DNA from: Conidiobolus incongruus B7586
Lineage: Eukaryota; Entomophthoromycota; Entomophthoromycetes; Entomophthorales; Conidiobolaceae
Assembly (NCBI GenBank): GCA_000697335.1
Contig: JNEM01009958.1
Span: forward strand, 1 to 47,509
Direction: 5' to 3'
DNA length: 47,509 nt
The position numbers and the translations under genes are program-made. Below are positions 25,795 to 37,474 of this stretch, in pieces. Within the stretch, counting starts at the first letter, position 1. Each line of letters starts with the position of its first letter. The notes beneath the pieces were generated by a model. It was not told the origin of the DNA. It did no database searches and saw nothing but the letters and a program-made list of their open reading frames with translations.

Positions 25795-27819
25795 CTAGGC
25801 AGCAAATCGACGAGTCCATTCAATGGTTTCATTCATGAAACGGATCAAGTTAGCAGAGCCACTGACACCGTGACCTTCGTCGGGGAAGTAAAGGAGACGG
25901 GAGGGAATACCCTTGCGTTGGAGGACAGTGAAAGCAGCCAAGGCTTCACCATCGACGATACGATAGTCATTTTGACCTTGAACAACAAGAGTGGGAGTCT
26001 TCCAATCCTTGATGTAAGTGTCAGGAGACCATCTTCTGTAGGAGGCTTCATTTTCCATGGGAGTACCCTTGAAATCGTATTCGGGGAACCAGAGCTCATC
26101 AGTAGAGAAGTAGGTGTGGTAGGTATCCATCTTGCCATTGCACATGACGATACACTTGAAGCGGTCTGTATGACCATTAATCCAGTTACCCATGTAACCA
26201 CCATAAGAGGTACCAACAGAGCAAGCTCTATTGCCATCAGCCCAAGAGTATTTGGCGAGGAGGGCATCTAAACCTTTCATCAAATCTTCATAAGGATAAG
26301 TACCCCAGTTATCACGGATGGAGTCAGTGAAGTTTTGACCGAAACCAGTGGAACCATGGAAGTTAACAGCGAGGACAATACGACCAGCACCAGTGTGAAC
26401 GTTGAAGTTGTGGTTGGTGGACCAGCGATCTAAATAAGCACCTTGGGGACCACCGTGGATGATCAAACTGATGGGATATTTCTTAGAGGGATCGAAATTG
26501 ATGGGCTTAAGAAGAAAAGCATGAACTTTTTCATTGAAGGCACCATTAAACCAGAAATCTTCAACATCAGCCAAATAGATACCCTTGAATTTTTCTTCAT
26601 TAGCCTTGGTCAATTGAGTAAATTCAGAGCCATCTAATTTGACAGTGTAAATATCATTGGGGTAGGCAATGGAGGAAACGGAGAAGACAAGCTTATCATC
26701 ACCAAGAAGGGAGACACCGGCGGCGGAGCGATCTTTGGTTAAAGCTTTAACATCGCCGGAAGCAACATCAATGGAGAAAATCTTAGTTCTGGCGATATCT
26801 TCAGCAGTAACAATGAGCTTAGAGCTATCAGCTGAAAAAACTAAAGAAGTTGGACTGCGATCCCATTTAGGGGCCAAGAATTTCTTAGTCTTGTCCTTCA
26901 AGCTATAGAGAACAATGCTGTTCTTGTCAGATTCGTACTTAGGGGTGTTCATTTGTAACCAAGCGAGGGTCTTACCATCCTTGGAAAAGGTGGGTTGAGT
27001 AGCAGCACCATGATTGTCCAAGGTCAAATCTTGAGGAGCAGCGGAACCATCGATGGGAACGAGGTAGATGTTTTGTTCGGTTTCCCAGGCTTGATCAACA
27101 CCAGGCTTCTTAGCACCGAAGGCAACAGTGTTGCCATCAGGTGAGATTTGGTAATCGCTGGGACCACCAGTGTAATCAACAGGAGATTCCAAACCAGTAT
27201 CCTTTAACAAGTTGACAGCTTTTCCAACTTGCTTCAAACCAATAGGGCTAGAAGCATCCTTGTCCAATTGAACAGAGAACAATTGGGTAAGACCACGCTT
27301 GACAAAGTGATCCCAGTGTCTGACCATTAATTGATCATAAACTAAAGCTGTATCAAATTTCTTATCTGGATCAGGATTATCGACGTAAGCAGCGGCAACA
27401 ATGCGATTGGTGGCAGCATTATATTTGAAAGAAGAGATAGGATAAGTAATGTTGACTAAGAGTTCAGGAGTAGCCTTCTTGACAGTATCATAGACAAAAA
27501 TGGCTGATTTGGAAACGAAAGCAAGTTGAGTATCGCTGATCCAAGAAGCACCAGAAGCAGTTCCATTGATGGAAGCAGTGTGAGAAACTGATTGTTTAGT
27601 TTCAAGATCCATTAGATAGTATTCGGTGGGCTTCTTGTTGGTCTTGGGATTATACTCAGCCTTAGAGTAGAAAATGGACTTACCATTAGGACTGGGCAAA
27701 CCAGCACCAACAGAGACAACAGTAGCCAAATCAGTAGGTGTGAAAGGGCGAAGTTGAGGTTTAGTAGGGTAATCGGCACTTAATAAGCCAATCAAGAATA
27801 TAGAAAATAAATAATTCAT
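25795..27819 (-). CDS. DPP5: Secreted dipeptidyl-peptidase V (S9C serine peptidase)
   Basis: An intronless gene of 674 residues. Residues 1-15 form a signal peptide (MNYLFSIFLIGLLSA), so the protein should be secreted. Residues of about 25-420 form a beta-propeller with repeated strand patterns such as ISPDGNTVAFGAKKPG and FSKDGKTLAWLQM. The C-terminal alpha/beta-hydrolase domain, about 430-674, has the oxyanion HGGP motif at 455-458, nucleophile S538 in GTSYGG, D618 in QGQNDYR, and H650 in DEGHG. This is the full catalytic set of prolyl-oligopeptidase-family enzymes of the fungal DPP V type, which release dipeptides such as X-Ala from peptides outside the cell. Codon choice is strongly biased toward C-ending codons and a TATA box sits close to the ATG, both suggesting high expression. 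Confidence 0.93.
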   Translation of the reverse strand: MNYLFSIFLIGLLSADYPTKPQLRPFTPTDLATVVSVGAGLPSPNGKSIFYSKAEYNPKTNKKPTEYYLMDLETKQSVSHTASINGTASGASWISDTQLAFVSKSAIFVYDTVKKATPELLVNITYPISSFKYNAATNRIVAAAYVDNPDPDKKFDTALVYDQLMVRHWDHFVKRGLTQLFSVQLDKDASSPIGLKQVGKAVNLLKDTGLESPVDYTGGPSDYQISPDGNTVAFGAKKPGVDQAWETEQNIYLVPIDGSAAPQDLTLDNHGAATQPTFSKDGKTLAWLQMNTPKYESDKNSIVLYSLKDKTKKFLAPKWDRSPTSLVFSADSSKLIVTAEDIARTKIFSIDVASGDVKALTKDRSAAGVSLLGDDKLVFSVSSIAYPNDIYTVKLDGSEFTQLTKANEEKFKGIYLADVEDFWFNGAFNEKVHAFLLKPINFDPSKKYPISLIIHGGPQGAYLDRWSTNHNFNVHTGAGRIVLAVNFHGSTGFGQNFTDSIRDNWGTYPYEDLMKGLDALLAKYSWADGNRACSVGTSYGGYMGNWINGHTDRFKCIVMCNGKMDTYHTYFSTDELWFPEYDFKGTPMENEASYRRWSPDTYIKDWKTPTLVVQGQNDYRIVDGEALAAFTVLQRKGIPSRLLYFPDEGHGVSGSANLIRFMNETIEWTRRFAA

Positions 27820-27871
27820 GTTGTTGATCTCTTAAAGAGAAGTAAGAGATCTGACATGAAATCAGGAACAG

Positions 27872-27881
27872 TATTTATATC
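27872..27881 (-). promoter_or_regulatory. TATA box of the DPP V gene
   Basis: The minus strand reads GATATAAATA in a locally less AT-biased stretch, 53 nt upstream of the DPP V ATG. A start site some 25-30 nt further on would leave a leader of about 25 nt. Position and context make this the best-supported promoter element in the window. Confidence 0.5.
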
Positions 27882-28317
27882 GCCTCTAAACTTATTGTAT
27901 TATCATCCATTTAATTCATGTTGGATACTCATAAATCATGTGAGCATCCAAATCCAATTATGTCGAATTAATAATTACCGACTTAGATTTTAACTTGATC
28001 ATTTTAATTTGGAAAAGTTTTCAATAACTCATATAATAATGATAGTTTTTGGTATATGAAACTAGTTTGAGTTAATAGAATAAAAAAGCTTATTTAGTAA
28101 TTTTTTATCATAAAAATAACTTTTAATTTAACAGATTTTAGTTTCAACAATGTATATGCAATAATTGTCTAATTCTGACAATTAAGTATTCTTTACCAAA
28201 AATGGTAATTAGGTATTAATGTATAAGTTTCTAATGATACCACTTGAACAAATAATTTTATACTTAATACTTAATTAATAGTTACTCCAATTTATAAAAG
28301 TCACTATGACGTGAATT

Positions 28318-28557
28318 ATGTTATTTGTATATTTAAATTTCATAATATCAAAATTCTTACTATTTATTATTATTTCGTTTGCTTTTATACCAAAAAACAA
28401 CACAAATACTTTTAATCAAATCCAATACATTAGTTACCTTCGACTTTATGCACTTCTAAACCGTGGTCGTTTAAATGGAAAAATACTTCACAGATCATAT
28501 GAATTATGTGTAAGTGAAAAATTAAATAACTTGATCATTAAAAATTATTTTTTTTAA
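28318..28557 (+). CDS. Doubtful small ORF with signal-peptide-like N terminus
   Basis: A 79-codon frame begins with a strongly hydrophobic stretch (MLFVYLNFIISKFLLFIIIS) that could be a signal peptide or a membrane anchor, followed by a polar segment containing RLYALLNRGRLNGKILHRSY. A GTAAGT donor follows the Cys codon at 28508-28510, so the real protein may be about 64 residues with a spliced end. TTTATAAAAG at 28291-28300 is a possible TATA box but lies only about 20 nt before the ATG. No family is recognised. It may be chance, because AT-rich DNA easily yields hydrophobic frames. Confidence 0.25.
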   Translation: MLFVYLNFIISKFLLFIIISFAFIPKNNTNTFNQIQYISYLRLYALLNRGRLNGKILHRSYELCVSEKLNNLIIKNYFF

Positions 28558-31206
28558 CAAATTATAAATCATATTTTATCTATTGAGTATAAAATAGTAA
28601 GATTTGTAAGGTTTGATCATATGAGTATATTTTTAACATATTTATATTTGTTAAATATAGGATTTTTTGAAGATTTTTGAAGTAGATTTTATGAGGTTAC
28701 TAGGAATTATTATAATGATCGATGCTATTTTAGATATATATTCTATCTTTGTTATTTATTTATGTTTACTCTTTCGAATTAACAGAGATGATTATGAGAA
28801 TATGACGAATTTATTTTACGATTGGTATGATAACAGTTAAAGATTCAATAACTTAATGAATTTAAATTAATATGATATTTGCTATTGTTACATTAATTTT
28901 TCTCTTTTCACTTATATTTTAGATAATTTAAATTGAATTTTCAAATTTCAAGAATTTTAATTGGATAGTTGGTTAATTTAATGTTGAATAAAATAGCAAT
29001 TTTGTTCTAATATGTAGATTTGATTGAATTATTATGTATTATATACTGAGAAATTGTAGGAAAATATATTGTATATAAACTGAATACATTCTAACAATAT
29101 TTGAGCTTTTTAATTTTTTAACTGAATGCATCAATTCCAATTTTCATCAACTGAATAAATCGTCAAAATTCTTTAAAGTTAATTATAACAGAATTTCAAT
29201 GGCATATTATTTGAATAGTTTAAAGTTGGTAGTTATAGTATACATATGTAGATAATCTGTAGATTAGATATTGAAGTCTGTAATTTAAGCGGAATTCATC
29301 TACATATCAATAGCATTTTAATCATTTTATATAAATTGTTCAAACTGGATCCTTGAGTATTATGAGAATAAATTATAATTTCAATTTTTATATAATTTAA
29401 TTCTAAGCATTATAATTGTGTAAAAATATATAATATCTGGTATATTATATATACTCAAATTTGTTTTTTTTCGTCTTGCAGTTGATAATTATAAATTGAA
29501 TATTCATCATTTCGTTTACTATACTCAAGTACATTTAATACTTTTTAATCCAAAATTTATAAATATAATATCATTAACTTGATTTAAGGTAAATCCAAAT
29601 ATCAAATTAAACAGTCACTTTACTTGAAATTTTAATTATATTAAATTTAACACTAATAAGCATTAATCCCAATACAGCCTCTCAAAAATTATTTTAATTA
29701 TCATACATTAAAATTAAGAAAAATGAATTGGAAAAGGCATTTTATAATTTTGATGCACTAATATATTATTTGAGTTATTCTTAAAATCTAATGTGTAAAA
29801 AATTATGGCTCCAAAAATAATTTTACATCAAGTTCATACTCGATTTTTATTCGAATCACTGCATATTTGATTGAACCACAAACAGCCGTCATCATTAATA
29901 TTATCATTATAAATTCAAGTTTAACAAATTATTATGACTCAGAGAATTTATTGAATGCTTAGACAAAAAAGGATGAAAAATCTAGATCTACTTTAGATTG
30001 AATAATTTAATTATATGATTATCAAGTTATATTTGTTTAAATCTGTGAACTATGAGTTTATTTCCAGTCTTTGACAGTAAATTCAACCTATATATTTTTT
30101 CATTATGTTCTCCATTAAGATATATTAAATAGACCAACCATCGTACATTTTCAGAATTAACATATCAATTATTAGATGATATCATGAAAATGTACAGTTT
30201 GAAATTCATTCGAATTCTTGTAAAATTGGATTTAGTTGTATTGTTTTTAAATAGTTATATTATCATATAAATTTAATATTTAAAATTGAGAAATGGCTAT
30301 GCTACTCAATTCAAAAGTAAGTTGACTAAATTATTTTTCAGAATTAATATCAAATTCACTATATTTTTAAAATGATGTATATATAAATAGATATGCTTAT
30401 AATGCTAAGATGTTATATAATAACCAAAAAATGAAATGATGTAATGCATTGAATCAATTTTAATTGGGCATATGATTAATAATTTGAACTATAGTATTAA
30501 CTTAATAGTTCGAGGTTGTTTTTGTAGCTTTAGAAGGTTAAATTCAAATTAAATAGGTTATTTAGCCAATTAATATCTTGAATCATGGTATTATTACTAT
30601 ATTAATAGATATTTAATCATTTTCGAGATAATAATAATACTCTTTTGAATATTTTCAAAAATAAAATAATGCAACATTAAAGTCAGTCAGTAATTATTAA
30701 TAATTTGTATCATATTTTTTTAATAATAAATCAATCAACTGATAGATTTAAAAATGAATTAATAAATTATCTCAATCTCTGTGTTTTATTAGCTCAATAA
30801 TATTATCATATTTTGAAATATGAATAGATTTAGAGTTCTGTATTGTTTGTATTTTGATTAAAATTAATATTTCTATTTTAATTATTTCAAATTATTAAGA
30901 TCATCTTTAATCAATATTGAATCCTTAATATAATAATCATAATATAATAACTTTTTTTAAAATGTAAAATTAATTTGTTTATATATTGATTTTTTAATAT
31001 ATTTTAATTCAAAAATTTTCTTACCATAATTTTCCATTGTGTCATTTTTTAAATTTATCCCAACATTAAAATTCTGTTTAAATCATTATTTTAATATATC
31101 ATAAAGTAATCAATTCAATATATTTAGTAAATTTTAAAATTTTAATTAAATATTTCCTTTTTTTAAAATTGAATAGATTATAAATAATAATAATATAGTA
31201 ATAATT

Positions 31207-32322
<1,116 letters not shown>

Positions 32323-32523
32323 ATGATTCGAATTGGTTTCTAATTTGTCAGATCACTCCCTTGCTAATTGGAAGTGTCAAATTTGAAATGGCATAAATTC
32401 CAATTACTAAATTAAGGTTTTGTAATAAAACAACCATCCGCATATAGCCAAACTCATATAAATACATCGAATATCTTTTAATGTTGTATCATGTTCATTT
32501 AATTAGTTTTTTAATGTTCTAAA

Positions 32524-34134
32524 ATGAGATGGTGCTTAATAATATTGTTAGTACTATTTCGATCTCATTTATCGTTGGGATATTGGGAAGAATTCCAGTT
32601 CAGAATGAATTTAAACTGTCAAAATATTAGTAGTCAACATTATTCTAACTGTTTAAACTATCAATTCGACAATGTTGTTAAGGCCAACGCCATTGTTAAT
32701 AACGATATACTATCGACTAGTGTAACAAATTCTCCGAATAAGATTCAAAATTGGTATATTTTAGATCTATTATTAGCTTGCAATGCTCAAGTGACTAGAG
32801 ATCAAGTGAATGGAATAGTCAGCAGGAATCACAAAAATGAGTTGATGGGATATTTACAATGTTCCAATTCATGTCCAATCCATAATCAACTCTTATTAGC
32901 CAATTTAACTAGTATCAAATACTTCATGGTACTCGTTGAAGACTGTGAAAGTAAAATTTCAAAGAATTTTATCAATGATCAAGTATTTATTCCGATATCA
33001 GGACAATTGAATTTCAATAATTATTGGAGTAATCTTGTCAACCACACTATCAAGTATAACCTTGATATTAATAACTCTAACTTAGTTCTTGTTACTCTAA
33101 ATCCATATCAATCTAATTCACTAACATTGATCTTGGTGATCATTCTAATTTGCTTTATTGTGATTTTGATAGTGTTTTTAGGTTTTTTAGTTAGGTTTAG
33201 GAAAAAATCAGACCAAGAGTACTCATCCGTTGATATTATTGGCGATTATCATATCATGCACAATAACGGTGCCAATAATTGGATATCAGCGTCCCTGGAC
33301 GACAAGGAAATCAAAACACATACAGAAATTGTGGAATCCCGCCCGAAGAGTTTGGAGGAAGAGATGAATGAAGTGTTTGAAGAGTTGAGCAACAAGTCCA
33401 AGTCTTTAGGAGAGGCAGAGAATGAGCGCAGCAATGTTCCAATAACCGAACAACCATCAATTGGTAGATCGGAATATAGTATTAATATTAATCAATTGAT
33501 CAACCCTGACAGTTCTAATGCCTCATCATCGCCAGATTCTGCTACTATTCCAAAGCATTTTTCATTTCGGTCACCCTATAACTCTTCACTTGGATCGCCA
33601 CCGAAAGAGTCGTCGATGAACTTCCCTAGGATGGTTGCCAAAATAGATCCAATTCCACCAAGATCTATACCCTTACAATCCTCGAATGAGCGATTGCAGC
33701 CTCCTTACAAACATACGACCTGTTCCATCTGCTTCTTGGATTATCGCTATGGCGAGAAGGTTCGAAGTTTGACATGTGGACATAGCTTCCACTTGGGCTG
33801 TATCGATCAATGGTTAACCAAATATATTTCCATCAGATGTCCGGTATGCTACAAAGATCTCAAGTTAAGTATGCTAGGCGGCAGTAGTTCGAGTCTTCCA
33901 ATGAAATCCCCCCAGAGCAGCAATCCTATCCCAAGTAAAGAATTTCTGCCATCGACGTTGAAAAACACTGGGGCGGGTTTAAGAGTTGCAAACACCGAAT
34001 CAAATACATTAGGAGGTTCAAATATTATAGAGGGCCACAGTTACCATTCGAGTAATAGTAGCCAATTGTCGCTGCCAGCACCTCACGAAAGGAGATATCA
34101 TAAATTGGACAGATCGCAACAGTTGAACAATTAG
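32524..34134 (+). CDS. Single-pass membrane RING-H2 protein, putative E3 ubiquitin ligase
   Basis: An intronless gene of 536 residues. A signal peptide (1-19) is followed by a luminal or extracellular domain of about 180 residues with several cysteines and N-glycosylation sequons. One transmembrane helix spans about 199-224 (SLTLILVIILICFIVILIVF) and is followed by basic residues, giving a cytoplasmic C-terminal part. The RING-H2 finger has C400, C403, C418, H420, H423, C426, C439 and C442. Layout (signal, luminal domain, TM, RING-H2) is that of PA-TM-RING/Goliath-type ligases, which act at endosomes or vacuoles, though I cannot confirm a protease-associated fold in the luminal part. Flanking the finger are Ser/Pro-rich disordered stretches. 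It is convergent with the ITFG1-like gene, with only 72 bp between them. Confidence 0.88.
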   Translation: MRWCLIILLVLFRSHLSLGYWEEFQFRMNLNCQNISSQHYSNCLNYQFDNVVKANAIVNNDILSTSVTNSPNKIQNWYILDLLLACNAQVTRDQVNGIVSRNHKNELMGYLQCSNSCPIHNQLLLANLTSIKYFMVLVEDCESKISKNFINDQVFIPISGQLNFNNYWSNLVNHTIKYNLDINNSNLVLVTLNPYQSNSLTLILVIILICFIVILIVFLGFLVRFRKKSDQEYSSVDIIGDYHIMHNNGANNWISASLDDKEIKTHTEIVESRPKSLEEEMNEVFEELSNKSKSLGEAENERSNVPITEQPSIGRSEYSININQLINPDSSNASSSPDSATIPKHFSFRSPYNSSLGSPPKESSMNFPRMVAKIDPIPPRSIPLQSSNERLQPPYKHTTCSICFLDYRYGEKVRSLTCGHSFHLGCIDQWLTKYISIRCPVCYKDLKLSMLGGSSSSLPMKSPQSSNPIPSKEFLPSTLKNTGAGLRVANTESNTLGGSNIIEGHSYHSSNSSQLSLPAPHERRYHKLDRSQQLNN

Positions 34135-34206
34135 TTTGATGTTGAACCTGCAGTAATAATGATTTAAGTTTATTAATTAAAAAAATACAATAAAATACAA
34201 TGTGAA

Positions 34207-36324
34207 TTAGTAGGATTCGTCCTGTTCTTTGACTTCGAGCCTTTCCTTTTCGTCTCGTTTCTTTTCGATACAGTATAATGTAAGTACAATGGAGCCTAAG
34301 CCGATGAGGCTAGCTACTAAAGTTCCAAGTACCCATTTCGCATGTTTTGAGAGGTTGATTAACATTTCACGGGTCCATGTTGACGGATCCGAACTGCCAT
34401 TTGGCTGATACGGAATGATGATCAATTGGGAGTTAGGGATAATTCCGGACCATGTGAAATGGCAATGTTTTTGAATGCGACTGACACTAACTATCAAAGT
34501 ACTCAAATAGTTGTTCGTTCTTCCAAGTCCTACCAAATTGTAAGGTGTCAGTAATGCGTGATTTGAAGTTTGGCCCAATTGAGCAATCATTGAACATCTC
34601 TCATTCCCATCCGTATCACTAACAATATATTTAATAGTACCACCTACATAATTCACTCCGTAAGGTTTGACATTGTTTGCGGAAGGCTCAGGACAGTTCT
34701 GAAGACATACGCCATTTGAAATCAAAGTCTTTAAAAAGAAGGCATCATTCAATTCTTCAACGTGCCAGCTCAGTAAAGACGATTGGGAGTCTAGTGGAAT
34801 TTGTAAAATATCGAACTTACCTCGATTTCTCATATCGAAAAAAATCGACTCCATTTTGGATGTTGAGAATGCCGAAGGCAGCTGGTTTCCGGATTGATAT
34901 TCAAATGTTCTTTCACCATTCTTGACACTGTCGGCAGTACAGGTGCCGGCTGTGCATGGAACGCTAATCAGAATCATGTGAATGAATTTCTCCTGCTTTG
35001 AGTTAGTTAGAGTGATCAAAATATCTGGATATCCGTCTAGATTAAAATCACCCAATCTAAGAGGAATTGGCAGAGAAGTACCCTTAAAGTTCACGTCTTC
35101 GTCAAGTATCCAGTGCAAGCCTTTCAAGTTCTTTTAGCCACTTTTTTCTATCATTTTTTGATATTGACCTTGACATACCCAGCCCTCTTCTCGTCAAAGT
35201 CAAATTTAAAATTATTGTCTGGTGAACATAACTGAGAAGCCCATTGACAGTTAGTAGTCTGAGTAGGTGTACAAAGTTCCTGCTGTTGATTATAAACAAT
35301 ATGAATGGTGCAACCTTCCTTATCATCACATGTCGAAAATATCATATCTGCACTACTCTTACCATTAATGTCACCAAAACTGATAGCCTTCGTACCTTTT
35401 GGAAGTTCGTGGCGCGTTTTCAATTCGAACTGATTTTCAGTATTGGTATTGATCCAAATTTGGAATGCTTTACTATCTTCATCCTTCTCCAATTCGCAAG
35501 TGAAGAATAGATCAGGAGCGCAGTCTCCATTAAAATCGATAAAACTGTTGGAGTGGAAGGGATGTAATTTGCATACTTTGTCTGAAGGGTTTTTGGATTG
35601 TAATGCTATTCTGAAGTAATATGATTAGTTAAATAAAAATGAAAAGCGGATAGATACTTACAACTTGAATGATTTAGACTTATCATTATCATTAGGCTGC
35701 ATTTAATCAGTCCAAATAGTGAGTATAGATTTGTCCTTAGTATTCAATTCACTAGAATATCCAATCAAATCAGGTTTCATATCGCCGTTGAGATCAGCTA
35801 CAAATGGTAGGATATGAATAGCACCTGGCAAACTAATCGGATCAGAATCTAAAATATATTTTGAACATTTAATTGATACAATTTTTGAAAATAATAAATA
35901 CTTAAAACTTACCAAAATGACTCAATCAATCTCCCAAAAACAAATCCATTTCAATTACCTTATCCTTCTTGCCTTTAGCATCTTTATCTCCATAAAACAC
36001 CAAAATATCCAATCGACCATCATAATTAAAATCCATAGTCACAACATCCAAAATTATTTTATTCAACTTCAACTTCATATTGTTTTTAGTAATGGAGAAT
36101 TGTCTAGTTTCTATATTCCATACTCCCAACTCGATCTCATTTTGACTGTTGTTGAGTAGGATAATGTCTAGGGATTTGTCGCTGTTAATGTCCCCAAGAT
36201 TTTGAATGCGATATCCGACGAGATGTTCAAAGCCTACGATTTTCTTGTGAAATTTTGGATTTATGGAATGATATATTGATATCATGGATATTAGTATTAT
36301 ATACAAATTAATTACTAATTTCAT
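34207..36324 (-). CDS. ITFG1/TIP (LINKIN)-like FG-GAP membrane protein, interrupted; possible pseudogene
   Basis: Coding segments read on the minus strand: 36324-35913, 35848-35662, 35610 to about 35152, and about 35130-34207. The first two junctions splice in phase. The product resembles ITFG1: signal peptide (MKLVINLYIILISMISIYHS), FG-GAP/EF-like propeller units (DINSDKSLDIILL, MDFNYDGRLDILVF, ADLNGDMKPDLIG, GDFNLDGYPDILI), the conserved LLTPYNLVGLGRTNNYL and GIIPNSQLIIIPY segments, one C-terminal transmembrane helix (near WVLGTLVASLIGLGSIVLTL) and a short charged tail. Family members sit in the secretory pathway or cell surface and aid adhesion. The frame is interrupted: a TGA after FLGD (35926), a TAA after IWTD (35703), and stops plus a frame change at 35130-35170, removable only by a poor 38-nt intron. 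Elsewhere the gene looks intact. It is either a young pseudogene or has base-call errors. Confidence 0.75.
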
Positions 36325-36328
36325 ATTT

Positions 36329-37474
36329 TCATTTATCTATTGAATTGGATTGAAATCTTAAAGCTTCTGCACTTAATCTGATCCCCAGAGCTGGTTGCAA
36401 CGAGGGGCTACGTTCCCAGTCAGTATGCCTTAGCAGATGAGTGTCAAATAACTTGGAGGGATTTTCGAAATATGTATCCGAATAGTACTCTTGGACATCA
36501 GGCAATACATACACAAAGCAATCTGGCCTGGGGTTATCTGGAAAGTATTTGCAATTTTGGTCATCCATGTAAAACTTTCGGTCTAACTGATCAAGTTTAT
36601 CTGCAACATGTGTGTTATTAGCAGCAAGTGCCTCCTGATAAGTTGCTTCATCAGCTGGTATATCTAGAGAATCATAAAGCTTGTTGTATCCAGCTATGGC
36701 ACATACTCGTCCAACTAGAATACTTAATTTCGGAAACTTTTTTACAATCTCAATGCATGTTGATTCTGAAGGTATATGTGGGTACCAGATGCAGTACGGA
36801 TCGATATCAAACTCTGGAACGATGTTGTTCATAATCAACGTGTTTGCAACGGTTCTAGAAATAACAGGGGACTTCATCATGTCTGTACGCCCCTGACAAT
36901 ATAAAGCAAAGTCCAAGTTAGTAATTACACCATGGGAGATGTATAAATCGAATCTTTTTATATCGAATTTCCACTTGTTAACAGCATCAATATGTCCATG
37001 GTAGCACGCATAGTTGACAAGCATAGTCATGTCGTCCCACACAAAGCGCGGAAGCTTTCCAGATATGTAGAGACAAACATACTTGATGCTAGTATTGTAG
37101 CTGACAGGATACCATTCATTTTTTGAACTTGTGTCTGTCGTATCAATATTGTACCATTCCGACACTTCCTGGGGTGGAAAGCTGATTTCACTAGCGTCAT
37201 CCATCGCAACGTATTTATGCTCAGCTTTTGACAGCTCATCAAAAAGTGGCAGTTTGCGAACATAAGCTTCTACTATAATGTTGACTTCAGGTAATACAGA
37301 AAGAAGCTTGTACGCTTGCATGTAACCACTTCTAACGCATGCACGTCCAAGAAGATACTTATCGGATTCATCCACTTCTCCATTCTGAATCTGTTGGCAT
37401 ATATTTTCTTCTGGTGGAAGGCGTAATCTAAGTTTTGCCCAATACTTTCTAGGTTTAGAATACTTAAACACCAT
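36329..37474 (-). CDS. Orphan protein with weak ankyrin-like features
   Basis: A single open frame of 381 residues that I do not recognise. It has no signal peptide or membrane helix and is rich in Tyr, Asp and Cys. Several segments look like alpha-helical repeat units, for example LLGRACVRSGYMQAYKLL (41-58), LVNYACYHGHIDAVNKWKFD (152-171) and LVGRVCAIAGYNKLYDSL (253-270). The second contains HGHIDAV, which resembles an ankyrin helix (HGH-x-x-IV), and the spacing of about 100 residues suggests degenerate repeats. A conserved domain could not be named. Codon use and GC match other genes here, so it is probably real. Its TGA stop lies 4 nt upstream of the ATG of the ITFG1-like gene on the same strand, leaving that gene no promoter of its own in the usual place. 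A divergent ankyrin or F-box-associated repeat protein is possible. Confidence 0.6.
   Translation of the reverse strand: MVFKYSKPRKYWAKLRLRLPPEENICQQIQNGEVDESDKYLLGRACVRSGYMQAYKLLSVLPEVNIIVEAYVRKLPLFDELSKAEHKYVAMDDASEISFPPQEVSEWYNIDTTDTSSKNEWYPVSYNTSIKYVCLYISGKLPRFVWDDMTMLVNYACYHGHIDAVNKWKFDIKRFDLYISHGVITNLDFALYCQGRTDMMKSPVISRTVANTLIMNNIVPEFDIDPYCIWYPHIPSESTCIEIVKKFPKLSILVGRVCAIAGYNKLYDSLDIPADEATYQEALAANNTHVADKLDQLDRKFYMDDQNCKYFPDNPRPDCFVYVLPDVQEYYSDTYFENPSKLFDTHLLRHTDWERSPSLQPALGIRLSAEALRFQSNSIDK

Larger units (their letters stand above)
27820..31206. other. Long AT-rich spacer with one doubtful small ORF
   Basis: Apart from the DPP V promoter and the small frame at 28318-28557 (listed separately), this region shows nothing supportable: only short runs of A/T, no repeat of notable length and no tRNA-like arms. 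The final 200 bases, before the fucose-synthase ATG, are nearly pure A/T. Confidence 0.5.

Noticed and set aside
25870-26271. 133-codon plus-strand open frame inside the DPP V gene
   Set aside because: It is the antisense shadow of a strongly codon-biased gene. The minus-strand frame has the full catalytic set.
36329-37474. Horizontal transfer of the orphan gene from its higher GC
   Set aside because: Other host genes in the window (DPP V, kinase) have similar coding GC, so composition gives no support.
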